From: Littorina saxatilis
Taxonomy: Eukaryota > Mollusca > Gastropoda > Littorinimorpha > Littorinidae
Length of the DNA: 64,000 bases
Direction: 5' to 3'
NCBI RefSeq assembly: GCF_037325665.1
Contig: NC_090259.1
Location: 37,135,323-37,199,322, forward strand
In this document: in pieces, positions 34,436-47,224 of the stretch
Position numbering within the stretch: position 1 is the stretch's first letter
Layout of the letters: each line of letters opens with the position of its first letter
Position numbers and translations under genes: made by a program
Notes under the pieces: generated by a model
Seen by the model: only the letters and a program-made list of their open reading frames with translations
Database searches by the model: none
Told to the model about the DNA's origin: nothing

Positions 34436-34800
34436 CCACAGCCTGTCATGTAATCAACCGACACAGGTTTGTCCAGGCTTTGACACGAGGTAGGAGCATC
34501 CCTCCACTTTGACACGAGGTAGGAGCATCCCTCCACTTTGACACATACCAACAATCCACAGCCTGTCATGTAATCAACCGACACAGGTTTGTCCAGGCCT
34601 TGACACGAGGTAGGAGCATCCCCCCACTTGGACACATACCAACAATCCACAGCCTGTCATGTAATCAACCGACACAGGTTTGTCCAGGCCTTGACACGAG
34701 GTAGGAGCATCCCTCCACTTTGACACATACCAACAATCAGCAGCCTGGCTGCTTTCTGTGCACAGTGGGAATAGTTTTGTTGACTGAATTAATTTTGCAG
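34436..34800 (+). repeat. ~91-bp tandem repeat from a foldback-element arm
   Basis: About three units of CAGCCTGTCATGTAATCAAC...CATCCCTCCACTTTGACAC, one with an internal 28-bp duplication. The final part (ACATACCAACAATCAGCAGC, GTGCACAGTGGGA) matches the arm of the TTAA-flanked foldback family at 48203-48558. Confidence 0.75.
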
Positions 34801-35229
34801 GTTGGTGAGTGTGTGAGTGAGTGATCGAGCGAGCGATGTGGTAAGTAACAAGCAAGCAAGCCAGCAAGCGAGTACATGTACAGCGTTGTTCCCTTGCCCT
34901 GGACTTCGGCCACTAACGCATACTTGTTTGATCTGACACATTAATCGGACCTGACCGTCCAATAGTTGTGATATTTAGGTCTTCTGACCAATGATTTTTT
35001 CTACTAGATGGACAAAGCCAGGACATTTGGACCTATACATATGTTCCATCCAGGTCTAAGTGACCTATTGAGGGCCAGATGCATAAAAAGCATATCTTTG
35101 AATATCTTGTCACCCTCGAAAAATGAAGAATTGTCATTGTCATCGGAGACTGGGAACAACACTGCAAGTAAGTGAGTAACTGCTACGATGTACCCAAGAG
35201 TGTCAAGGAAGGACGATGAAGGACGACAC
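34801..35229. other. Unremarkable
   Basis: No feature recognised except GAGTGAGTGATCGAGCGAGC and AAGCAAGCAAGCC simple repeats at 34808-34870. Confidence 0.3.
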
Positions 35230-35268
35230 AAAGAACAGGATCATTATTCTCATTATGTACCGTACAAA
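35230..35268 (+). repeat. Single 36-bp minisatellite unit, left of the 12.5-kb element
   Basis: AAAGAACAGGATCATTATTC...CGTAC plus AAA, identical to units at 47733-47912. Confidence 0.9.
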
Positions 35269-35850
35269 CCCAGCAAACACACAACGTGAATACGACGTTG
35301 CGAAAATGTGAATTTTTCGTGTCATTAGCAACGTTGCGAACTTTACGTGAAATTTACGTTGAGCCAACCAAAAAACGCAACGTAAAACCAACGTTGTGTC
35401 ATTGTGAGATTTTGGTGTTCTTTCGACGTTGTAATACAACGTAAATTTTACGTGAATTTCACGTTGCATTTTGGTGTCTTACAAATGTTGCGAAGATTAC
35501 GTGAAATTTACGTGGATCCAACCAAAAAACACAACGTGAAAGCAACGTTGCGTTACAGTTGTGTTTTTTTGTTTTTTACACGTTGGTACATAACGTAAAT
35601 TTCACGTCGATTCCACCTTAAAAAGCAAGGTAAAATCGATGTTGTATTATTGTGATTTTCTGGTGTTCGAACAACGTTGGTATACTCACGTGATTTTCAT
35701 GTGAAATTCACGTGATTTCAAAAAAAAAGTTAGTTTGATACAACAAACGTTCCTACAACGTAGTTTCAACGTAAACACACAACGTTGGGGTTTGATTGAT
35801 CGCCAACGTGCCCTCAACGTGAAATCCACAACGTAAATCCTACGTCAGTC
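35269..35850. repeat. Left subterminal ACGT-rich region of the 12.5-kb element
   Basis: Dozens of AACGTTG, AACGTAAA and CACGTGAA words in both orientations, far above background. The counterpart is 47225-47732. Confidence 0.7.
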
Positions 35851-36250
35851 ATTACCAATTTTTCACCTGCACGGTTTCGTATCGTTTATCAAAGAAATGT
35901 ATATATATATAAAGCCTTTGAAAATTACGTAAGGTGAACAGATTTTCAAATACAGGAGATAGATATGTGCGAAACTATCACCGAATAACAAATGACTCAG
36001 TCAGACGTTATGAAATTAAGCGCCGATGTACCGCGCAATGTATTTGATTGCTTAATTTGGCGTTCCAAATGCGTCCGGTTACATTTTCTGGCATCATTAA
36101 TGCATCAACGAGAATTGAAAAGTAATGCTAAAAATATAATTGTGTACGTTTAAAGTTGATCTACTGTGCTCATCCGAAACCTCTTGTTGTATTTTGTAAA
36201 TTGGCGAGAGGGGGGCAGAATACATGAACCTAATCTCTGTGATTATCTAT

Positions 36251-36302
<52 letters not shown>

Positions 36303-36315
36303 GTGTGTACACGTG

Positions 36316-36374
<59 letters not shown>

Positions 36375-37143
36375 CATCAGTTTGTGTATGTGTGTGTGTG
36401 TGTGTGACATCAGTTTGTGTATGTGTGTTTGTGGGTGGCTGTGTGTGTATGTGTGTGTGTGTGTGTGTGTGTGCGTGCGTGTGTGTGTGTGTGTGAGTGT
36501 GTTTGTGTCCCTCGGCGCGTGACAATATATCTGCCAATAAGTTGAACTAAAACAGGGTTCAAGTGGGAATTACACCTGAAAAAGCAGGAAGGGAGCAGAA
36601 TACATGTTATGAACTCCGTTATTTATTGTTTGAAATGTTATAACCTTGGAGAAGTCACCCTCGCACCCCGTCCTTAGTTTCTCTTGACCTACCTTTGAAG
36701 TATTCTTGAGGACATGACTAGACTACCCGATTGCGCCCATTGCACGGCATAAGAGAGCGCCGTTCCACCCTGCCGATTCCGCTATATCCAAGGGAGGTAA
36801 TTTTTGAGCCAGCTGCATTGACTCGGCCAAGAACGCAAACTTTCTTCGATTAAAGGCATTGTAGCATGTCTAAAATCATGGGACTTGTGTTATCAAGCTT
36901 TTAAAATCACCAAGTAACTTTTAAGAATAGTTTCAGTTACATGCGAACTCATTCTGCTGAACGGATTTTGAGAGCCAGTACACAACAGCCTTTAAATGCA
37001 CCTCTTTCCTTTTTTCATGTTCTTTTATGGTTTGCCGATTTTGTTAACATTTTTGCATTCATGATGAAGATTTTATGGTGACTGTACAGAAATGTACGTC
37101 CTCTAGTTTCTAACCTTCCAAAAATTGGGGCTGGGGGTCGCGG

Positions 37144-37177
<34 letters not shown>

Positions 37178-37194
37178 GAGAGAAAGAGAGAGAA

Positions 37195-37233
<39 letters not shown>

Positions 37234-38210
37234 CTGAGAGAGACAGACAGAGACAGAGAGGGAGAGAGAGAGATAGAGAGAGACGGAGAGGGAGACAGAG
37301 GGGAGAGAGGGAGACAGAGAGAGTCAGAGAGAGACAGAGAGCTAGAGAGACAACGTCGAAACTTTGTCAATCATTTCGGTTTTTTCACCTGCATTTTTAG
37401 TTTCGTAATATTCTATTCAATTAATGTTCGGTCAAACATAGAGGTTCACTAATTGTGTAAGACGAAAAGAGTATAAAATAAATGCATATTGTTTCAAGGA
37501 ATTTGCTGAGTTAAATGGATTTGCGAGTGCGAAACTTTCCCTCCCAAAAAAAGACGCGTTACTAACCGACAGTGTTCTCCGGTGATGGCCACGGTCGACT
37601 TTGTGTATCCCAAATTTGGTTTTCAACTTTGATGAACACTTTCAGGACTAAAATATTCATCGTAATCAACTCGAAGGTAAGTTGTTTTCAGTTGTTCCTC
37701 ATGAGACGTTATCACTTATTGTACTCCATGTACACATGCACAGATTACTTGATTGTCGAGACCATGATTGGAAACGGACCGGCCAAAGATGGCGGGTCTT
37801 TCCAATAGTCACAATGTCAGCCCTAACTCAGTTCAAGGGATACACATTCTTTTAGACTCAACTTTTGAGTCAGTATAGCGAAACAATGGGTCACAAGCAG
37901 TGGAACACAAAGGAAAAACACGTTTCACATAGACGGACGCAACCTTTAGAAAGCTGTTTAATCAGACTAGCTCAGTGCATGAGACTGAAAGCGGGGGCGG
38001 CCATTGTTATCTCAAGTACTTAATTGGGCATTTTACGATCTTGAGGGAGGACGATGTATCCAGACAAGCTGCTTCAAGTTCAAGTGAATCTGCCCAGCGG
38101 ACAGTGGTATGAGAAGAATTCAGAACTTGACACATTGGCTCATTACATACTTGACTGTCTTTTGTCGACCTGTTCTGTTACTCACTCAAGTAGGCAGCCG
38201 AGATACCCTG
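35851..38210. other. Simple repeats in otherwise featureless sequence
   Basis: GT tract 36252-36508 with a GTGACATCAGTTTGTGTATG duplication; GA tract 37141-37352 with (GACA)n at 37200-37232. A YY1-like AAAGATGGCGG lies at 37783. 38105-38172 recurs at 44790-44873. No gene seen. Confidence 0.5.
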
Positions 38211-38645
38211 CCGGTGTCACGATTTCATCTTTCGTCTGTGTACATATTTCCCCTTCGACATATACTCAAGACTGAAATGTTGTTTCCTGGTAAAATTAAG
38301 AAGTGAAATTATTTAAGGACGAAAAGCATGTCAGTTTCTTGCATGTGAAGAAAATTGGTGGTAAAATTTAATAGATTTCAACCCCAAAATCGAATTCTTC
38401 GAAAACGTGTACTGAGTGGTTAATTACGTCCCTTGAGTAAGAAGGAAACATTTTAGGATGAATCAAATTTCTAAGTTAATTAAAACAAATTGGTTGGACA
38501 AATTTGGCCCCATGAATGTAAGGTACACAAAGTCGCTCATCAGTACTATCGAAGGGTGTTTTTTGTTCAGTGTAGAGTTTATACTAGATCAACGAGGCCG
38601 AGAAGCGAAATATCAACACGGCGAAAGATGAAAACGTCACACCGG
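38211..38645. mobile_element. 435-bp MITE, CCGGTGT ends (copy 2)
   Basis: Near-identical to 2201-2638 from the first to the last base of the inverted repeats. Flanks differ completely, which fixes the element borders. Confidence 0.7.
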
Positions 38646-38841
38646 GGGAAAGAGCGAGACAAAGAGGAGCTATCGGGTGGAGAATGGGGAGGTGATTCGG
38701 GGAGGGGGGTACGTGGATTAAAGATGAACTTATCAAATTGTTATTTGTAAGGAGGAGAGAGTGAGACAAAGAGGAGCTAGCGGGTAGAGAATGGGGGAGG
38801 GGATTCGGGAGGGGGGGTTATAATGTGTGTGTGTGTGTGTG

Positions 38842-38875
<34 letters not shown>

Positions 38876-39069
38876 GTGTGTGTGTGTGTGTGTGTGGGCG
38901 GCAGGTTGGGACGGCATTTTATCAACGAACGTACGAAATAACAAAACAAAATAAAGAAAGAACAAACAAACAAAAATTAAAACCTGACACATGCAGGTTT
39001 GTGTAGTCATTCGTTAGACTGATTTTAACCTGTCTTAGACGACTACCCATAGTCTTTTCACATTCACTG
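38646..39069. repeat. Two ~60-bp G-rich repeats and a GT tract
   Basis: GAGACAAAGAGGAGCTA...GGAGG occurs at 38656 and 38762. (GT)n at 38823-38897. Confidence 0.7.
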
Positions 39070-39070
39070 A

Positions 39071-39440
39071 TTCAATCAATCAATCAATATGAGGCTTATA
39101 TCGCGCGTATTCCGTGGGTACAGTTCTAAGCGCAGGGATTTATTTATTTATTTTTGTATTTTTATTTTGTGCAATTTATATCGCGCACATATTCAAGGCG
39201 CAGGGATTTTTTATCTATGCCGTGTGAGATGGAATTTTTTTACAAAATACATCACGCATTCACATCGACCAGCAGATCGCAGCCATTTCGGCGCATATCC
39301 TACTTTTCACGGCCTATTATTCCAAGTCACACGGGTATTTTGGTGGGCATTTTTATCTATGCCAATACAATTTTGCCAGGAAAGACCCTTTTGTCAATCG
39401 TGGGATCTTTAACGTGCACACCCCATTCAAGTAATGACAC
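39071..39440 (-). mobile_element. SINE (family C), head missing
   Basis: (ATTG)n tail, GCGCGTATTCCGTGGGTAC, ATTCCAAGTCACACGGGTAT and GATCTTTAACGTGCACACCC. The tRNA-like head is replaced by a GT tract (39449-39518). Near 39140-39200 a T-rich piece and a second ATATCGCGCACATATTC look like an internal duplication. Confidence 0.82.
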
Positions 39441-39483
39441 ACTCGGACTGTGTGTGTGTGTGTGTGTGTGTGTGTGGGGGGGG

Positions 39484-39519
<36 letters not shown>

Positions 39520-40493
39520 ACCTGACGGATTTTGATGAACATTGGTTTACATATTCTTGAGAGCATTCGCTTGTGTGGCTGTTCTCCGATATTTGATAGC
39601 GTTATTTGATGTCATATTTTCCCGTTTGTAAAAGTTGAGAGAAGAACACATGAATATAATATGTAGAAATCGCAAACCCGGCCAGAAGGCAGACACGGAC
39701 AAAATGTAGGATGCTGATACATGTAAAATATGTGTCTGATGCGAGTATAGGCTTACTATGTTTACAAAAATTGTGAATATCTAGCCGAGATGAATCGCAA
39801 CCTTTGTACCTCTCCCTTATTTAAGATTTTTTCCCATTCTTCTTCGTGTTAGTTGGACGGTATTCTTTCTTTTTCTTTTTTCTTCCAGCCACAACACAGA
39901 TAGCGTAATAGCGGCTGTTTTATTCATTTTTCTGTCTCGTTCCCTCATATTCGCATGTGATATTATGTCACTCCTTATGAGATTACACCCCCCAAACTTT
40001 GTTGCTAGACCTTTGTTGAGGAGAGAAGAGGCGAGGAAAACTGGTATGAAGTACAAGTCAAAAATCGCACCTTGATCTTACCTGACTCATTTACGGCAAT
40101 TGGCAGTCTTTTGTCGGGCTTTTGTCGATCGCTTGTCCACTTGGATAATAAAATTACGGACATGCTCCCCCCCCCCTCCCCCCCTCCTCTAAACTTTGCC
40201 AAAATGGGTCCTCTTGAGACATCTCGCGTATGAGAACAAAAGAAAACCGAACGGGCAAATCATATGGACAACACATGTTGGATTTCTTCTTAGGGTACGC
40301 TCACCAGTAAAAAAAATAATGCAGCCAATGTTTTCTCGAAAAGTTGTGTTTGTGTGTGTGTGCGCGTGCGCAGGTTTTTTAATGTACTGTTTCGTTGAGA
40401 GGATCGTGGGTAGTGTTTTTCCTCTTCATTTTAAAATGTTCATTACAGACATATAATACAAAATAAAGAAAAAGAGAGAAAAATACAGCAAAA
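39520..40493. other. Unremarkable
   Basis: No coding or repeat structure recognised apart from short poly-C at 40168-40185. Confidence 0.3.
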
Positions 40494-40574
40494 AACAAGT
40501 CGCGTAAGGCGAAAATACAACATTTAGTCAAGCTGTCGAACTCACATAGAGGGGGAATCGAGACGAGGGTCGTG

Positions 40575-40638
<64 letters not shown>

Positions 40639-41664
40639 GTGTGTGTGTGTCTGCGCGCGTGTCTGCGCGCGTGTGTGTGTAGAGCGATTCAGACTAAACT
40701 ACTGGACCGATTTTTATTAAATTTGACATGAGAGTTCCTGGGAATGATATCCCCGGACGTTTTTTTTCCTTTTTTCGATTAATACCTTTGATGACGTTAT
40801 ATCCGGCTTTTTGTACAAGTTGAGGCGGCACTGTCACACCCTCATTTTTCAATCAAATTGATTGAAATTTTGGCCACGCAATCTTCGACAAAGGCCGGAC
40901 TTCGGTATTGCATTTCAGCTCGGTGGCTTAAAAACTAATGAGTGAGTTTGGTCGTTAAAAATCGGAAACTTGTAATTAACATTATTTTTTATCAAACGTT
41001 CCAAAAACAATTCCATCTTATTCTGCGTCATTATCTGATTCAAAAAACATATAAATATGTTATATTTGGATTAAAAACAAGCTCTGAAAATTAAAAATAT
41101 AAAAATTATTATCAAAATCAAATTTCCGAAATCGATTTAAAAACAATTTCGTCTTATTCCTTGTCGGTTCCTGATTCAAAAAAACATATAGATATGATAT
41201 GTTTGGATTAAAAACACGCTCACAAAGTTAAAACGAAAAAATATAATATATGTATTCTTAAACGGATTTTTGTTTTGATGTACATTTTTCATTCAATTTT
41301 CTTTTCATGTTTGCTTGCTCTTCATTTAAACTGTACAATAGCCGCCATTTATATGTATTTTTCTAGAAAACTGTAAACACCACTATAAGCATTATGCTTG
41401 TTGTTGTTTACTCTATATGCGTTTTTTATTTGTAAATAATGCACAAACGTTGAATAAAACAGTTTAAACCAAACGAAGAGAGGTACAGAAAATGCAGCAT
41501 AGCGAAACCACTATGTACAGCGCTGAACAGGCTCGTCAGTTTCACTCCGTTTTGCACAAGCGGCGGACAACGGTCATTGTGAAAAAATGCAGTGCGTTCA
41601 GTTTCATTCTGTGAGTTCGACTGAGCTTGACTAAATGTTGTATTTTCGCCTTACGCGACTTGTT
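40494..41664 (+). mobile_element. Hairpin GT element, copy E (two right ends, inverted)
   Basis: Begins with the family's right end in complement (AACAAGTCGCGTAAGGCG to GTCGAACTCACA), then jumps to TAGAGGGGGAATCG and the GT tract (40576-40682) of a normal left part. It finishes with the normal right end, so it has ~53-bp terminal inverted repeats made of two right ends. The left hairpin is missing. A 233-bp insertion lies at 41238-41470. Confidence 0.8.
41238..41470 (+). mobile_element. 233-bp UTR-like insertion with 7-bp TSD
   Basis: AAACGAA at 41231-41237 and 41471-41477 flanks AT-rich sequence containing TGAATAAAAC near its right end. It looks like a retroposed 3' UTR or LINE tail without poly-A. 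Confidence 0.55.
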
Positions 41665-41720
41665 GTTGTTGTCCTCAGTTGCATGCAGGCTGCTTCAACC
41701 CTGAGTTGTTTTGCCTTTTT

Positions 41721-42670
41721 ACATTTAGTCAAGTTTTGAGTAAATGTTTTAACATAGAGGGGGAATCGAGACGAGGGTCGTGGTGTGTGTGTGTGTGTGT
41801 GTGTGTACGTGTGTGTGTGTGTGTGTGTGTATGCGCGCGCGTGTGTGTGTGTGTGTGTGTGCGTGTGTGTGTGTGTGTGAGAGTGAGTGTGTGTGTGTGT
41901 GTCTGTGCGTGTGTGTGTGTAGAGCGATTCAGACTAAACTACTGGACTCCGATCTTTATGAAATTTTACATGAGAGTTCCTGGGAATGATATCCTCGGAA
42001 GTTTTTTTTCATTTTTTCAATAAATACCTTTGATGACGTCATATCCGGCTTTTTGTACAAGTTGAGGCGGCACTGTCACACCCTCATTTTTCAATCAAAT
42101 TGATTGAAATTTTGGCAAAGCAATCTTCGACAAAGGCCGGACTTTGGTATTGCATGTCAGCTTGATGGCTTAAAAACTAATTAATGACTTTGGTCATTAA
42201 AAATCGGAAACTTGTAATTAAATTTTTTTTATCAAACGATCCAAAAACAATTTCATCTTATTTTTCGTCATTTTCTGATTCCAAAAACGTATACATATGT
42301 TATATTTGGATTACAAACAAGCTCTAAACATTAAAAATATAAAAATTATGATTAAAATTAATTTTCCGAAATCGATCTAAAAACAATTTCATCTTATTCC
42401 CTGTCGATTCCTGATTCCAAAAACATATACATGTAGATATGATATGTTTGGATTAAAAATACGCTCAGAAAGTTAAAACGAAGAGAGGTACAGAAAAGCG
42501 TGCTATGCAACAGAGCGCAACCACTTCCGCGCTAAACAGGGTCGTTAATTTCACCGCCCTTTGTACGAGCGGCGGACTACGGTCATTGGGAAAAAATGCA
42601 GTGCGTTCAGTTTCATTTTGTGAGTTCCACAGCTTGACTAAATGTAGTAATTTCGCCTTACGCGACTTGA
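41721..42670 (+). mobile_element. Hairpin GT element, copy F (complete)
   Basis: Full order from left hairpin to CGCGACTTG, with GT tract 41783-41920. Starts 56 bp after copy E ends. Confidence 0.85.
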
Positions 42671-43279
42671 TCTTTTTCCCACACACTTTGGACACGTGCG
42701 AGTGAGTACCAGCAATAGAAAAGTAACAAAACACCTTCCTCCCCCTCTTAGGTGAAATGAAAGCGGACGTTTTCAGCGTGCATTACCTTGAATTGACTGA
42801 ATGGCTAATCATGCTTCCGTGATCTTGGGAGTTGTGGGTTTTTTCTGTGACATTCACAAACATACAAATGACAGAGTCCGACTAAAGGCTAACTGGAATT
42901 TACTGTTGAGTAATAAGTGTGTCATCTTAGGACCATGCCAGTGCATGGGGGATATCTTGGATACAGGGCGGACAGGCTTGCAAGCAATATATAACTCTGA
43001 CTGTTGACCGTCGTTGTAATTTCCCACTTTGTAGTTGTCAAGGTATCTTAACATGTGGGCTTTATATTTTATAAGCTTGTACAAGAGCATTGTTAGTAAT
43101 AACGCGCGCTATTTTTAGTTAAAAAAAGGGATCAACTTGGAATGTGCACCCGACATTCCAATTTGTTTTCCCCTTTCTAATAATGGGTGAATTTGTTTTA
43201 TTATAACTGAATTGCTTACAACCGAAATACCTACATGCCGAAATAACTGAAATAAAAAAAATAAACAAATAGACGAATA
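42671..43279. other. Unremarkable
   Basis: No coding or repeat structure recognised. Confidence 0.3.
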
Positions 43280-43293
43280 GGGAAATGATACAT

Positions 43294-43352
43294 CTTTCTT
43301 TCTTTATTTGGTGTTTAACGTCGTTTTCAACCATTCAAGGTTATATCGCGAC
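43294..43352 (-). mobile_element. 59-bp SINE 3' end with 14-bp TSD
   Basis: GGGAAATGATACAT at 43280-43293 and 43353-43366. The insert, in complement, ends ACGACGTTAAACACCAAATA with an (AAAG)n tail. A severely 5'-truncated retroposon. Confidence 0.85.
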
Positions 43353-43366
43353 GGGAAATGATACAT

Positions 43367-44322
43367 AAATAAGTTCATAAATGAATGAGTTAATAAATGC
43401 GTTATGGCGAAATTTAGATAACAAATTAGGAACTTTAACATTAATTTCAAATTAACTAACCAAATAACAAGATCAATAGGTAAAGTGTTGTATGGGGGAT
43501 GTAACAAAATGAGGAACTTGAAAACCACCATGTAGGTGTCCGACATTTGCTGGTGTCTTGTTTGCAATGATTTCAATTTGGTTCCAACATTTTGTTGTCG
43601 TCGTCGTCGCTCTTGCTGTCTTTGTTGTAGTTGTTGTTATTTGGGGGTTAAACGGGAAAAGGGGCAGAAATATGTTGGACTATTGAACGATCGTTTTCAC
43701 ACTAGGTGTCGGACTTCAAGTACAACGCGGGGTAAAAGTACTTAATGGAAATCCATGAGCTATGAGTTTAATAGATAATCGTTATTTCGAGCAATTTCCA
43801 TGTCTGAACATCCCACGGATATCCGCGTGCCACCCATCATTTCCTTTTACACGACAAAGTCGTGTCGTAACAATTCCCTTCCACCCTCCCCCTACCCCTC
43901 CCTATACACTTGATAGTCCTCAACTTCGACCTACGGCGATAGGGGGATAATTGAGACAGCACTCTAAGTAGCTTTCCAGGTTACTGAAAGACTTTGATTT
44001 TGATCACAAGTTTTGGAAACTGTGAGCCCTTTCATCCTCAGGGAGACAGACGGACACCGCTCCTGTGTACAATGGGATTTAGAGCGGGTCAAAGTTGAAT
44101 CAAACTTACCACATTCATTTCTTGCCTCGTGATTAGCATATATGCATCGTTCACTGCTTACTGTTGTTGTTGTTTAGAAATCAGTGCGCGCAAGTTTGTA
44201 TGTTCGTGCGTGAGTGTGTGAGTGTGTGTGGTGTCGGTGTGTGTGTGTGTGTCAGTGTCAGTGTGTGTGTGTGGTGTGCCAGTGTGTTTGTTTGAGTTCG
44301 TGCCTGTGTGTGTGTGTTTGTG
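43367..44322. other. Unremarkable
   Basis: A (GTT/GTC)n-like stretch at 43590-43640 and a GT-rich stretch at 44200-44322. No gene. Confidence 0.35.
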
Positions 44323-44324
44323 TC

Positions 44325-44571
44325 AATCAATCAATCAATCAATGAGGCTTATCAATCAATCAATGAGGCTTATATCGCGCATATTCCGTGGGTACAGTTC
44401 TAGGCGCTCTGCAGTGATGCCGTGTGAGATGAAATTTTATACGGCTAGTAGATTGCAGCCATTTCGGCGCATATTTACCTTTCGCGGCCTATTATTCCAA
44501 GTCACACGGGTATAGGTAGACAATTATTAACTGTGCCTAAGCAATTTTGCAAGGAAAGACCCTTTTGTCAA

Positions 44572-44573
<2 letters not shown>
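44325..44573 (-). mobile_element. SINE (family C), 3' half
   Basis: The tail (ATTG)n-CCTCATT is duplicated (44325-44350 and 44351-44368). The body is as in 21810-22275, cut at GTCAATG by a GT tract (44574-44660). Confidence 0.82.
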
Positions 44574-44660
<87 letters not shown>

Positions 44661-44661
<1 letters not shown>

Positions 44662-46119
44662 AGTGTCAGTTATTCTTTCTTTTGTCCCGAATCCTTGCTT
44701 TCCAGAAACCTGTGATGTCATTCTTCCTTGAAAATTTCTTTCAAAACTTGGTTGTCCAACTTTTGTCCGAGAGATGAGGTCGGAACGGTGGTATGAGAAG
44801 AATTCAGAACTTGACACCTTGATGTCATCTGACTGATTGGCTAATTACACACTTGACTGTCTTTTGTCGACCTGGATCATAACATTGCCGACCATGTTGA
44901 TTTACCCACCCCCTTATGAACGTGAGTCTACTTGAGACATCAGCGTAGCCAACACACACCAAACCCAAAGTCGGACCGTAACAAGTTTTCATTATTTTAT
45001 GCCTGTCACCTCACCCTTTTACCCCCCCCCCCCCTCCCTCCGCCCCCACCGCTTACCCCTTCTCAGTTCACAGTTAATTGTCTGCAGCCTCAACCCCCCC
45101 CCCCCCCCCCCGTGGGTAATAAATCACTCGACTATCGTCGCCTGCTTCTGATGACCGCTCTAAATAATTTGTCAGATAGCAGTGTGCAAAAGACACCGTT
45201 GAGTGTACATGTATTACCTTTCCTATATGCTTAGGACACGTGCCTTTTCAAGTCATTGTCAATTACAAAATGTAGGTCTTACAACACAGCCACTGATTGT
45301 CAGATAACGGTATCAATGCCGGGTCCCTGCTCTGCGAAAAAAAAAGTGTTTGCATTAATCGGAAGAAACATACTGCATAAGCGTAATTTATGCAGAGGTA
45401 TGATGTTCTTAAGTTGTGAGATTTTTTAATGATCACGATGCCTTCAGTGCTTACTAAATTCATTGATTAGATTGATTTTATATAATGAAGTTAGAATTCT
45501 GCTGCTCTGATTAGTGAAATATTCAAAAATGCTATCATGCTATTTTGGCACCGTCATGGCTTTGTAGACTTATAATATATCTGCGTAATTGATTTCAACT
45601 CTTAGAAATCAAAAGTATAACAGAGTGTATTGTGTCTCCTCTTGTCGTTAAATAATCACAACAACTGTAAAACAAATTTGCTTTGATAAAGCTCCCGTTT
45701 TTCTCTCAGAATTTTGCTCATTTTTGTTTTGTTTACATGCCCCAGACACAAAAACTACAAAACGATTCATAAAAGTTCCGTTCCATGCATTCCGTCTCCT
45801 CTCAATCTAAGATCCCCCTCTTCCCCCCCCCCCCCCCACATAGACCCTCCCCCCAAAGTTTTCCGCTAGCCTCTTCGACTTTTCCCAACGAGGCGTACAG
45901 GAGCGGGGCAATCAGGAGCCTTTGCAATTTTATGACCCGTCTGAAAGAAGTGATTGACTAGACACTGTCAAGTGCTCTTAAAGAAGCGATCAGATACGTG
46001 AGAATCACAGTGTGACATTTGACAAGAGGTTGACGGAAGTCTGGCAACCAGATGTTAGAGGGAAAAAATAACTCACTGAAAAAGTGAGATCGCACGTGTC
46101 GGACAGATGAAGGTTAGAA
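44661..46119. other. Dispersed repeat copy and poly-C tracts
   Basis: 44790-44873 repeats 38105-38172 (GAAGAATTCAGAACTTGACA). Poly-C at 45021-45034, 45094-45112 and 45824-45838. No gene. Confidence 0.45.
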
Positions 46120-46660
46120 AACAAGTCGCGTAAGGCGAAAATACAACATTTAGTCAAGCTCAGTCGAACTCACAGAATGAAACTGAACGCACTGCATTTT
46201 TCACAATGACCGTAGTCCGCCGCTTGTGCAAAACGGAGTGAAACTGACGAGCCTGTTCAGCGCTGTAGTGGTTTCGCTGTGCTGCATAGCACGCTTTTCT
46301 GTACCTCTCTTCGTTTTAACTTTCTGAGCGTGTTTTTAATCCAAACATATCATATCTATATGTTTTTGGAATCAGGAACCGACAAGGAATAAGATGAAAT
46401 TGGTTTTAGATCGATTTCGGAAATTTAATTTTGATCATAATTTTTATATTTTTAATTTTCAGAGCTTGTTTTTAATCCAAATATAACATATGTATATGTT
46501 TTTGGAATCAGAAAATGACGAAGAATAAGATGAAATTGTTTTTGGATCGTTTAATAAAAAAAATAATTTTAATTACAAGTTTCCGATTTTTAATGACCAA
46601 ACTCACTCATTAGTTTTTAAGCCACCAAGCTGAAATGCAATACCAAACCCCGGCCTTTCT
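46120..46660 (-). mobile_element. Hairpin GT element, copy G (truncated)
   Basis: Right end in complement (AACAAGTCGCGTAAGGCG) through to AGCCACCAAGCTGAAATGC; the left third with GT tract and hairpin is absent. Confidence 0.82.
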
Positions 46661-46975
46661 GAAACGATCAATTTTCGTTTGAAATACTTCATTTTTTATG
46701 GAAGGAATACACACTGGCACACAGTCTTTTGTTGTCTTGGCTTGCGGCCTAAATCTGACACAACAAGGCTCGAAGAAGGGACATAATGCTTTATTTCATA
46801 TATTAAAAAGAAATACATGTAGTGTCAACACTCAGTTGGCAGTAGGCCAGAGACATAGTAGGCAGTGGAAAGTTACTAAAAAGTGACCTAAGTTGAAAAG
46901 ATGTGTATTTCTACTCCAGACATTATGGAGGCTCTGGTGTCACTAATATCAATGTGCTGTCTTTGCTTTGTTTAG

Positions 46976-47041
46976 CGACCAGCATCAAAGAGGCGCATAG
47001 AGGACTGCCTGGGAGAAGAGGACCACCAGGACAAAGAATGA
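46976..47041 (+). CDS. Possible terminal exon, function unknown
   Basis: Acceptor-like TTTGCTTTGTTTAG precedes an open stretch reading RPASKRRIEDCLGEEDHQ, then DKE and TGA at 47039-47041. AATAAA follows at 47130-47135. The highly charged sequence, short UTR and polyadenylation signal make a convincing last exon, and it sits about 690 bp inside the right end of the proposed 12.5-kb element. No upstream exon was found and no family is recognised. A host gene that happens to overlap is the alternative. Confidence 0.4.
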   Translation, partial: RPASKRRIEDCLGEEDHQDKE

Positions 47042-47129
47042 AATCGATTGAATATGCTGTGCTGTTGCCCTGCTAAGCTGCGTGCATTTTTAGTTTCTCC
47101 GCAACATAATATGCATGTTTTTGTTATGA

Positions 47130-47135
47130 AATAAA
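47130..47135 (+). terminator. Polyadenylation signal after the possible terminal exon
   Basis: AATAAA in GTTATGAAATAAAATTG, 89 bp after the stop codon at 47041. Confidence 0.4.
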
Positions 47136-47224
47136 ATTGTTGATCGTATCTTGAGTTTATGGTGTTACTTGTAATAGTCCTTATGATCTGTGACTGAGTG
47201 TGAAAGTTGGTGTGTGTGCGTGTA

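Noticed and set aside
34036-37793. YY1-like AAAGATGGCGG sites at 34036 and 37783 as promoters
   Set aside because: No linked exon, CpG enrichment or TATA box; short motif matches are expected by chance.
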